From Pseudomonadota bacterium (GTDB lineage: Bacteria; Pseudomonadota; Gammaproteobacteria; SZUA-229): DNA of 6,065 bases. The notes beneath the pieces were generated by a model. It was not told the DNA's origin. It saw only the letters and a list, made by a program, of their open reading frames with translations, and made no database searches. The position numbers were made by a program, and so were the translations under genes. Location of the stretch: assembly GCA_030836935.1 (NCBI GenBank), contig JAUPMA010000021.1, positions 1 through 6,065 on the forward strand, given 5' to 3'. This document shows positions 1 to 4,386 of the stretch, piece by piece. The first letter of the stretch is position 1, and every line of letters starts with the position of its first letter.

Positions 1-485
1 TTATTGATACTCAGGCGCGTACCCTTTCCCGGAATATAATCCAGATAAATCACATCACCCGATTTCATGGTTGCAAAATAATCATAAGACTGGCGCAGAC
101 GTGATTGCATGATTTTCAATTGTTGCGGATCATTATTCAGCACAAAACCGTCATACCAGCCTTCAATCAGTTTTTCGACCGGCACTTCCTTGTACACAAA
201 ATGCAACGCAATGCGTTTTGCGGTTTCTGAATAAATGATGTCATTCGCGTTACTTGATCGCTCCTCCAGATATAACGCGGCAACATAAATGTCAGTAAAG
301 ACTTTTCTTCTGACACCGGCGCCATTGAGTTGCAGCGAGTTACCGTGATTAATGCAAATACTGTCCGGTATTTTTACCCCGGCAACATCTATCGCATACG
401 CCGGGAAATGGATGCAGCAAAGACTGCACAGAAAAAAACAGGAAAATGACTTCAACCGGAATACAGCCAATGCTTGCAGCAACAT
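1..485 (-). CDS. Secreted chalcone-isomerase-like protein, C-terminus beyond the window
   Basis: An open frame runs leftwards off the window edge. From the ATG at 485 the first ~31 residues form a signal peptide: Arg and Lys near the start, a Phe/Leu/Cys-rich core (FSCFFLCSLCC) and a cleavage site after AYA. The mature part begins IDVAGVKIPDS and continues with VRRKVFTDIYVAALYLEE, IALHFVYKEVP, LIEGWYDGF and YLDYIPGKGT. This pattern fits the bacterial chalcone-isomerase-like family of exported proteins of about 190 residues, so roughly 40 C-terminal residues should lie outside. Despite the name, bacterial members are not shown to make flavonoids, and their role is largely unknown; a periplasmic location is inferred from the signal peptide. 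The start is uncertain: an in-frame ATG at 512 would give a 40-residue leader, and neither ATG has a good ribosome-binding site. The gene diverges from hipBA. Confidence 0.72.
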   Translation of the reverse strand, partial: MLLQALAVFRLKSFSCFFLCSLCCIHFPAYAIDVAGVKIPDSICINHGNSLQLNGAGVRRKVFTDIYVAALYLEERSSNANDIIYSETAKRIALHFVYKEVPVEKLIEGWYDGFVLNNDPQQLKIMQSRLRQSYDYFATMKSGDVIYLDYIPGKGTRLSIN

Positions 486-733
486 ACATGACAGGAATAT
501 TGAATGATTCATGACAGCATAGTCATGCCAGGTAACGCTATTGTTACAGCAGATCCCCCTGAATCCGGGCCGGTACCGCCAGGTAAAGCGGCGGAGACAT
601 ATTTCTTCCTGCAAGTGACTGGATGAACAGGGCTTGCTGACCAGGCAAATCCGGCCCCCGTCGCAACATAGCGTGCTTTAGCCTGAATGCCATCGCCAGG
701 GCAAGAAACTCCGGCTTTATCTGCCTGGCAGAA

Positions 734-854
734 TCGGCGTATCTGATAATATTTGTTTTAATCCGAATCATAATCGGCGTTTTTGCTAATTACTAAAATA
801 GGCGTATATGCTAACATCTATTACGTTATTTGAACATATCGGCGTTAACGCCGA
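734..854. promoter_or_regulatory. Array of four operator boxes upstream of hipBA
   Basis: Four 16-bp boxes share the form 6-bp arm, 4-bp spacer, 6-bp inverted arm. They are at 734-749 (TCGGCG TATC TGATAA), 774-789 (TCGGCG TTTT TGCTAA), 799-814 (TAGGCG TATA TGCTAA) and 839-854 (TCGGCG TTAA CGCCGA). The last is a perfect palindrome; the others are imperfect, with half-sites close to TYRGCR. Box starts are 40, 25 and 40 bp apart, a mirror-symmetric arrangement. In E. coli, HipB dimers bind several operators ahead of hipBA and HipA acts as co-repressor. By analogy these boxes are inferred to be the HipB binding sites for autoregulation. The box sequence differs from the E. coli operator. Confidence 0.7.
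783..810 (+). promoter_or_regulatory. Candidate hipBA promoter
   Basis: A weak sigma-70-type pair is visible: TTGCTA at 783-788 (4/6 to consensus) and TATATG at 805-810 (4/6), with a 16-bp spacer. The two hexamers largely overlap operator boxes two and three, so repressor bound there would block RNA polymerase, and box four would lie just downstream of the start site. The match is modest, and other pairs in this AT-rich stretch are possible. Confidence 0.35.
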
Positions 855-886
855 CCCTGAAACAGCCAAAAAGGTGAAAACGAACC

Positions 887-1132
887 ATGAATCAGGAACT
901 CTCTGATCTGGTCATGCAAGTTATCAAGCTGGCCAGCGAGCAAAAAATTACCCAGAAGGAGCTGGCTGCCCTGGCCAGAATGAACGAGACCAGCCTCTCC
1001 CGGTTAAAAACAGCCAATGACGCCCGGTTTCTCAACATTCAGCAACTGGGCAATGCCGTGGGCCTGAAACTGATGTGGGTGGAAAACACTTCCTATGCAG
1101 AGCGCATCGCCCGTGGCAACCTCTTTGAATAA
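887..1132 (+). CDS. hipB: HipB-type antitoxin, Xre-family DNA-binding protein
   Basis: An 81-residue protein, close to the usual size of HipB antitoxins. A helix-turn-helix of the Cro/C1 (Xre) type spans about residues 20-50: ITQKELAALARMNETSLSRL, with the Gln and two Ala residues typical of the first helices, followed by LNIQQLGNAVGLKL. HipB dimers bind operator DNA and the cognate HipA kinase, neutralising it and repressing their own operon. The start is supported by AAGGTG ten bases upstream. The stop lies 12 bases before the hipA start, so the two are surely cotranscribed. Pairing with a full HipA and the upstream box array make this assignment secure at family level; sequence identity to E. 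coli HipB appears low. Confidence 0.88.
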   Translation: MNQELSDLVMQVIKLASEQKITQKELAALARMNETSLSRLKTANDARFLNIQQLGNAVGLKLMWVENTSYAERIARGNLFE

Positions 1133-1144
1133 AAAGGAATACGC

Positions 1145-2521
1145 ATGGACAGGATTGCTGTCATCTGGACACGACTGAACGGCCAGCCCCTCAAAATGGG
1201 CACACTGGTCGTCACGGATACCGAATCACGCTTCAGTTATGAACCGGGCTATCGCGAGACCGGCTTGCGCGGTTTAGGCCTGGTTTACAATCCAGAAAAC
1301 CTGCAAAAAACAATCACGCGCGCGCGCGATCATTATTTTGATTTGTTGCCGCCACTTCAGTCACTGGTACCGCCCCGCAGCGAAAACAACTTTCAGCGCG
1401 CCCTGCTGGTGCGTTATCTCGAAAGCATCCATGTCCGTCCGAAAACCGGCTTTGACACCGACTGGGAAATATTGATCCGCGCCGGCCACGGCGCCATCGG
1501 ACATCTCGATCTGTTTGCCAGTGACGAAGCCGCCAGCCAATGGTATTCCACACCATCCAGACGCGGCCTGATGGAACTCGATGGAAAATTCGGCTTCTCA
1601 CTAAAAGAATTCATGACCTGGTTTGACGATGAAGCCAAAAACCTGATTGAAATATTAGGCCCCACTCCCAGCGTAGGTGGCGCCATCCCAAAATTGCCGC
1701 TGAGCATTCCGCGCACAGGATGGAATGGATACATCGGATTACCAACACGATCCGGCGATACCGACCGAACCGATATTTTATTGAAGCTGGAAAAAACATC
1801 AGCCTATCCCGGCATCATCGAACTGGAAATACTGGGGCTTGAGGCACACCGCAAGGCCGGGTTTGACGTGCCCCGATACTGGCCAGTCGAAGTAAACGGA
1901 TTGCGCGGCCTGGCGATTGAACGCTTTGATCGCAATACCACCTCAACACCCATTTTCATGGAATCCCTGTACTCGATTCTCGCATCAGGCAACCGCCGTA
2001 TCACCAATCACTACAGCGCAACCTATGATTTCATTCTGCGCGCACTGGGAAATCCGCATGTAAAACTGGTGAACGATATCCGTGGCGCGCAACAACATCT
2101 GGTGGAACGTCTCATCATGGCCATGCTGACAGGCAATGGCGATCTTCATCTGGAAAATTTATCCTTGCTTGAACGCAATGGAAAAATTGCATTCTCGCCC
2201 GTGTACGACCCGACGCCCATGCGGGCATATCAAATTCACAACATGATTACTCCACCGGGAATGAGCTGGGGTGATTATGGCAATTTGCCGGATGATTACA
2301 AAAAAGAAATGCCAATTGATTTTCATACAGCCTGGATCCGGTTTTTCAAACAGGCCAATATACGCCGGAACGAATACACAAAAATCATTCAGCGGCTGCT
2401 GGATGCAACCAGAGACTATGAAGCCAGCATAGGCAAACTGAAAACATTGCCGGACGAAAACAAAAACAGACTGATAGAAGTGCACCGGTCGATGCGCGAG
2501 GAATTCGGGAAATTCGAATAA
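1145..2521 (+). CDS. hipA: HipA-family serine/threonine kinase toxin
   Basis: A 458-residue protein, near the 440 of E. coli HipA, so apparently complete. The N-terminal Couple_hipA-type domain covers about residues 1-110. The loop TPSVGGAIPK (174-183) corresponds to the segment of E. coli HipA carrying the autophosphorylated Ser150, making Ser176 the likely equivalent. ILLKLEK (211-217) carries the candidate ATP-binding lysine (Lys214). AIERFDR (257-263) is the HipA signature. GNGDLHLEN (330-338) holds the catalytic Asp333 and Asn338, and SPVYD (351-355) supplies the metal-binding Asp355. E. coli HipA phosphorylates glutamyl-tRNA synthetase, halting translation and inducing dormancy; the target of this homologue is not known. 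The start has a strong ribosome-binding site (AAGGA, six bases away). No disruption is visible, so an active kinase is inferred. Confidence 0.92.
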   Translation: MDRIAVIWTRLNGQPLKMGTLVVTDTESRFSYEPGYRETGLRGLGLVYNPENLQKTITRARDHYFDLLPPLQSLVPPRSENNFQRALLVRYLESIHVRPKTGFDTDWEILIRAGHGAIGHLDLFASDEAASQWYSTPSRRGLMELDGKFGFSLKEFMTWFDDEAKNLIEILGPTPSVGGAIPKLPLSIPRTGWNGYIGLPTRSGDTDRTDILLKLEKTSAYPGIIELEILGLEAHRKAGFDVPRYWPVEVNGLRGLAIERFDRNTTSTPIFMESLYSILASGNRRITNHYSATYDFILRALGNPHVKLVNDIRGAQQHLVERLIMAMLTGNGDLHLENLSLLERNGKIAFSPVYDPTPMRAYQIHNMITPPGMSWGDYGNLPDDYKKEMPIDFHTAWIRFFKQANIRRNEYTKIIQRLLDATRDYEASIGKLKTLPDENKNRLIEVHRSMREEFGKFE

Positions 2522-2527
2522 CTTTAA

Positions 2528-2563
2528 ACGCCATTAACCGACTGTTAAAGCGTCAGGATTTTT
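2528..2563 (+). terminator. Possible intrinsic terminator after hipA
   Basis: Just past the hipA stop, ACGC (2528-2531) can pair with GCGT (2550-2553), and TTAAC (2534-2538) with GTTAA (2544-2548), around a five-base loop. A small internal bulge separates the two stems. A run of five T follows at 2559-2563 after five other bases. The stem is AT-rich and the T-run is late, so this is a weak candidate, but it sits where convergent transcription units meet. Confidence 0.35.
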
Positions 2564-2638
2564 GAGCAATGTTTATCTGTATCCTTCTGCCGATTGCTAC
2601 AACTCACTCAGGGCAGAACGAGCGATGGTTATCTTCAC
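2553..2638 (-). pseudogene. Remnant of a ParE/RelE-type toxin gene
   Basis: Directly after the TAG stop of the Phd/YefM antitoxin a GTG codon (2636-2638) opens a frame reading VKITIARSALSEL, then a TAG stop at 2597-2599. This looks like the first strand and helix of a ParE/RelE-superfamily toxin, in the position where the toxin gene of such operons starts. In a different frame, beginning at 2597, the sequence AIGRRIQINIAQKS precedes a TGA at 2553-2555. It resembles the I/VGRR.....I segment of the second helix of ParE toxins. The simplest reading is an internal deletion with frameshift plus loss of the 3' part, leaving no functional toxin. The N-terminal stub is the stronger part of the case; the second fragment is short and could be chance. 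Confidence 0.5.
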
Positions 2639-2908
2639 CTACTCTGTACCAAGTATTCTCTTCGCCTCAGCCAGCGTAACTATATTGCCTTCCCGGATGT
2701 CAGCCAGTCCTTTGGCCACAGCCTTAATGAACCGCAATTCTTCGGCAGATTTTTCGTAATCATCGAGGCCTTGCACGACAGCTACGCCCCTGCCCCTGCT
2801 GGTCAGCAAGACTGGTCTGTGTGTATCGTTCACTTGGCTTATGACTTTGCCCGGATTGACCTTGAGGTCAGACAGAGGAATGACATCCTCTGAAAATTTT
2901 GGCTGCAT
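2639..2908 (-). CDS. Phd/YefM-family antitoxin, apparently orphaned
   Basis: An 89-residue protein of the usual antitoxin size. Residues 8-52 carry the Phd/YefM fold: DVIPLSDLKVNPGKVISQV, then HRPVLLTSRGRGVAVVQ and LDDYE. This is the N-terminal DNA-binding and dimerisation domain. The C-terminal part (EELRFIKAVAKGLADIREG, then VTLAEAKRILGTE) is the helical tail that in relatives wraps the toxin. Such antitoxins repress their own operon and block a ParE, RelE or Doc toxin encoded next to them. Here the downstream position holds only a toxin remnant, so the gene may survive as an antitoxin against related toxins elsewhere, as a regulator, or as a relic. The ATG at 2908 follows a well-formed promoter and palindrome; a G-rich stretch upstream is a poor ribosome-binding site. 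Confidence 0.87.
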   Translation of the reverse strand: MQPKFSEDVIPLSDLKVNPGKVISQVNDTHRPVLLTSRGRGVAVVQGLDDYEKSAEELRFIKAVAKGLADIREGNIVTLAEAKRILGTE

Positions 2909-2925
2909 GCTGATGCCCCCGTTTG

Positions 2926-2953
2926 ATTATGGGCCATTAGTAGCACCTGTCTA
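2926..2953 (-). promoter_or_regulatory. Promoter of the Phd/YefM antitoxin gene
   Basis: Read on the minus strand, TAGACA (2948-2953, 5/6 to the -35 consensus) and CATAAT (2926-2931, 5/6 to the -10 consensus) are separated by 16 bp. Transcription would begin about ten bases upstream of the ATG at 2908, giving a very short leader. Confidence 0.6.
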
Positions 2954-2962
2954 CAGGTGCTA
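2941..2962. promoter_or_regulatory. Palindromic operator of the Phd/YefM antitoxin
   Basis: Two perfect 10-bp arms, TAGCACCTGT at 2941-2950 and ACAGGTGCTA at 2953-2962, flank a 2-bp centre. The -35 hexamer lies in the middle of the palindrome, so a bound antitoxin dimer would shut the promoter. Phd/YefM proteins are known to autoregulate through palindromes of this kind; binding of this antitoxin to this site is inferred. Confidence 0.7.
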
Positions 2963-3016
2963 TCAAGAAGCCAAATGAGGTTCACATGGGCGCATTTCTG
3001 TATCAGGTATCACAGT

Positions 3017-3061
3017 GCATCAACGAGTCTGATCGTTTGATCCTACGAGCGAATTATTAGC
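3017..3061 (-). other. Possible degenerate attC-like segment
   Basis: On the minus strand, after the unknown 87-codon frame, the sequence begins GCTAATAATTCGCTC (3047-3061) and ends ACTCGTTGATGC (3017-3028). Both ends resemble the outer parts of classical attC sites such as that of aadA1 (GCCTAACAATTCGTTC at one end, CGTTAGATGC at the other). The interior lacks the expected imperfect stem: only GATC-AAAC-GATC is symmetric. The position suits the end of a gene cassette, but the match is too loose to be more than a suggestion. Confidence 0.2.
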
Positions 3062-3074
3062 AGTCATATTGGAT

Positions 3075-3338
3075 TTACCATGCGCTGCCTTTTTGGGCAG
3101 ATATAACTTTATCTTCTTGCTCTTTTGGCAATTGGACAACATGGATTTCAACGCCAAATTCTCTGGCTGCTTCTGCCACCCATGAATTGCCTTGCACATA
3201 TTTCGCAGACTCATTTGAGGCAAAACACATTATTTTCCGCCAGCCAGGGCCAAGCTTTTTTTCAATTAGCGCGAGTTTCAGTATGTCGCCCTTTATTTTA
3301 TGTAATTGAGCGCCTTTTACTGTGAATTTAACGTTCAA
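3075..3338 (-). CDS. Hypothetical protein or 5'-truncated gene fragment
   Basis: An 87-codon frame whose only start near the 5' end is TTG at 3336-3338. The reading frame stays open upstream through the attC-like element and into the end of higA, with no ATG. The product reads like a genuine domain: GDILKLALIEKKLGPGWRK (18-36), IMCFASNESAKYV, NSWVAEAAREFGVEIHVVQLP. Alternating hydrophobic strands and a charged helix end in a short basic tail. I do not recognise a named family. The first residues look like the middle of a strand-helix unit rather than a natural N-terminus, which suggests loss of the 5' part. There is no clear ribosome-binding site. The frame lies immediately after the attC-like site, as a cassette gene would. 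It is either a non-ATG cassette gene or a decayed fragment. Confidence 0.4.
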   Translation of the reverse strand: MNVKFTVKGAQLHKIKGDILKLALIEKKLGPGWRKIMCFASNESAKYVQGNSWVAEAAREFGVEIHVVQLPKEQEDKVISAQKGSAW

Positions 3339-3382
3339 ATCAGCCGCGCATTTTTTGCGTCGGCTGTATTTGTTTGTTAAGC
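3326..3382 (-). other. attC-like integron recombination site at the end of higA
   Basis: Read on the minus strand, this 57-bp element has every part of an attC site. R'' is GCTTAAC (3376-3382), matching RYYYAAC. L'' is CAGCCG-A-CGC (3357-3366). A seven-base A-rich loop lies at 3350-3356. L' is GCG-CGGCTG (3341-3349). R' is GTTAAAT (3326-3332), matching GTTRRRY. L'' and L' pair over nine base pairs with a single unpaired base (3360), the extrahelical base that in known attC sites orients IntI recombination. The stem resembles the aadA1 attC (GCCGACGC and GCGCGGCTT) as I recall it. The higA stop codon lies inside R'', as often in gene cassettes. An ordinary terminator is less likely because no T-run follows the stem. 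No integrase gene is visible here. Confidence 0.72.
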
Positions 3383-3694
3383 CATCTTTCTGACATAGTG
3401 GTAATCCTTGATTTTTACTAACTCGGACTTCTCCACTTGTTGTGCCTTGTAAAGATCCCAGCGTATTTGTAGATTCAGCCAGAAATCAGCAGACACTCCA
3501 AAAAAGCGCGCAAGGCGTAGAGCCGTGCTTGGAGTGACACCTCTTTTCTTATTTACTAACTCATTTACTCTTTGATAGGGAACATGAATAGCATCTGCCA
3601 GCTCCCGCTGTGTTATTTGCATCGGCAATAAAAACTCTTCAGCCAGCATTTCTCCTGGATGAGTGGGTTCTCTGTTTGTGGGTATACGAACCAT
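3377..3694 (-). CDS. higA: HigA-type antitoxin, Xre-family
   Basis: A 105-residue protein opening with REPTHPGEMLAEEFL, the hallmark N-terminus of HigA antitoxins. A helix-turn-helix follows at about 28-50 (TQRELADAIHVPYQRVNELVN), then the conserved GVTPSTALRLARFFG and SADFWLNLQIRWDL. HigA dimers bind HigB to neutralise it and repress the operon. The gene starts nine bases after the higB stop, with AGGTG just ahead of the ATG, so it is translated from the higB transcript. Toxin-first order is the normal HigBA arrangement. The last ~14 residues (LVKIKDYHYVRKMA) are less typical. The stop codon falls within the attC-like element, so the extreme C-terminus could have been set by a recombination event. 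Confidence 0.92.
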   Translation of the reverse strand: MVRIPTNREPTHPGEMLAEEFLLPMQITQRELADAIHVPYQRVNELVNKKRGVTPSTALRLARFFGVSADFWLNLQIRWDLYKAQQVEKSELVKIKDYHYVRKMA

Positions 3695-3703
3695 AGCGCA
3701 CCT

Positions 3704-3997
3704 CTAATGATAATCTGTAACTTCTACTCTATCAGGTCCAGACTCAGTCCAAACGAAACAGATCCTGTATTGCTCATTAATACGAATACTGTGCTGCCCT
3801 TTCCTGTTGCCTGAAAGCGGCTCCAGCCGATTGCCCGGTGGGACTTTAAGTTCTTCCAAAGTGATTGCAGAATCTAGCTGATCAAGCTTTCTACTTGCGA
3901 CGGGCCAAATAGCTTGAGGACATGCCTTGCGGGCCATCTTGGTAGCTTTGCCATTGAATATATCTTCTGAGGCTTGATCTTTGAATGAGACAATCAT
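3704..3997 (-). CDS. higB: HigB-type mRNA interferase toxin, RelE superfamily
   Basis: A 97-residue toxin of the HigB/GraT branch of the RelE superfamily, ribosome-dependent mRNA endonucleases. Diagnostic segments are MIVSFKD at the start, LEELKVPPGNRLEPLSGNR (47-65), HSIRINEQYRICFVW (69-83) and the C-terminal VEVTDYH. In Proteus vulgaris HigB the C-terminal Asp-Tyr-His supplies catalytic residues; here they are Asp95, Tyr96 and His97, so the active site looks intact. MIVSF aligns with the normal family N-terminus, supporting the ATG at 3997, although no ribosome-binding site precedes it; low toxin translation may be intended. It is paired with higA directly downstream. Confidence 0.92.
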   Translation of the reverse strand: MIVSFKDQASEDIFNGKATKMARKACPQAIWPVASRKLDQLDSAITLEELKVPPGNRLEPLSGNRKGQHSIRINEQYRICFVWTESGPDRVEVTDYH

Positions 3998-4005
3998 GAT
4001 AATAC

Positions 4006-4020
4006 GATATCACGGATATC
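4006..4020. promoter_or_regulatory. Candidate HigA operator upstream of higB
   Basis: Two GATATC hexamers (4006-4011 and 4015-4020) flank a 3-bp centre, forming a perfect 15-bp inverted repeat whose nearer edge is nine bases upstream of the higB start codon. HigA proteins repress their operons through palindromes next to the toxin start. The site suits that role, but the promoter hexamers around it are not clear: the nearby TATTAT at 3999-4004 is too close to the ATG to serve as the -10 for this start. Confidence 0.5.
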
Positions 4021-4386
4021 ATGCTATGGGAACAGGACCACATTAGGGCAACAATTGATTAGGCCGCAGCCCGTAAATAGTGTGATAGACCGCATGCAGC
4101 CTACCCCGTTTGACGATATGTCTATTTCTGGATTGGATAATAATGTGTCTGCTTCCAAATTAGCAATCACAATATAAGGACATACTGTTAAGGATAACGT
4201 CATTTCCCGTTTCCGGGACAATCATCTTTCCAGAACAATTTCTCGCAAAGTGTCAGAGCGTTCGCGCTAGTGGCACATGCGACAGGTTGTGATGTTTATG
4301 AATGCGAATTGAAGGCGCAACGGGCAGTGTGTTCCCGCCTGGTTAAGCAGCTATTAACCCGGCAATGTTCATCGCCGGATCAATTA
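4021..4386. other. Spacer between prfC and higB with no supported gene
   Basis: About 365 bases without a convincing coding region. A 65-codon minus-strand frame (4024-4221, TTG start) has no family resemblance. Short hairpins are present: TCCCG/CGGGA around 4205-4218, which reads with a GAAA loop on the minus strand; AGCG-TTCG-CGCT near 4257-4268; GGTTAA (4341-4346) against TTAACC (4354-4359); and the prfC-proximal hairpin listed separately. There is also a near-direct repeat of CCTAAT around 4040-4065. I see no second attC site here that would close the left side of a higBA cassette. Confidence 0.45.
4359..4378 (-). terminator. Hairpin downstream of prfC
   Basis: Nine bases past the prfC stop, CCGGC and GCCGG arms (4374-4378 and 4359-4363) pair. 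A G-U wobble and A-U/U-A pairs extend the stem inward in the minus-strand RNA. The position suits the end of the prfC transcript. No T-run follows (GGTTAATAG), so it is either a weak terminator or an RNA 3'-end protecting hairpin. Confidence 0.4.

Larger units (their letters stand above)
486..886. other. Divergent intergenic region with no supported gene
   Basis: About 400 bases separate the minus-strand chalcone-isomerase-like gene from hipB. The right part (734-854) is occupied by four operator-like boxes. The left part holds two short inverted repeats: CATGAC at 510-515 against GTCATG at 522-527, and GTAAC at 532-536 against GTTAC at 543-547. These lie upstream of, or overlap, the start region of the minus-strand gene and could be a regulator site, but nothing identifies the regulator. 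A 75-codon minus-strand open frame (544-771) has no recognisable motif, no ribosome-binding site and a start abutting the operator array, so I do not call it a gene. Confidence 0.5.

Noticed and set aside
544..771. 75-codon minus-strand open frame between the chalcone-isomerase-like gene and hipB.
   Set aside because: No family resemblance, no ribosome-binding site, and its start abuts the hipBA operator boxes; most likely a chance frame in the intergenic region.
1317..1328. Twelve-base alternating CG run inside hipA, potentially Z-DNA forming.
   Set aside because: It is explained by consecutive Thr-Arg-Ala-Arg codons in an intact reading frame; nothing around it suggests a separate role.
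2522..2550. CTTTAA/TTAAAG repeat after hipA, considered as an attC site because of its TTAAC and GTTAA parts.
   Set aside because: Too short, lacks proper RYYYAAC and GTTRRRY boxes and an extrahelical base; better explained as part of a terminator-like hairpin.
3020..3325. Overlapping frames on both strands around the unknown 87-codon frame.
   Set aside because: Only the 3075-3338 minus-strand frame has a protein-like residue pattern; the others look like chance reading frames.
4024..4221. 65-codon minus-strand frame with a TTG start in the prfC-higB spacer.
   Set aside because: No recognisable motif or ribosome-binding site, and the composition does not look protein-like; treated as non-coding spacer.
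4341..4359. GGTTAA/TTAACC inverted repeat near the prfC end, considered as another attC.
   Set aside because: One side reads GCTTAAC as in an R'' box, but no matching L''/L' stem or GTTRRRY box follows at the expected distance.
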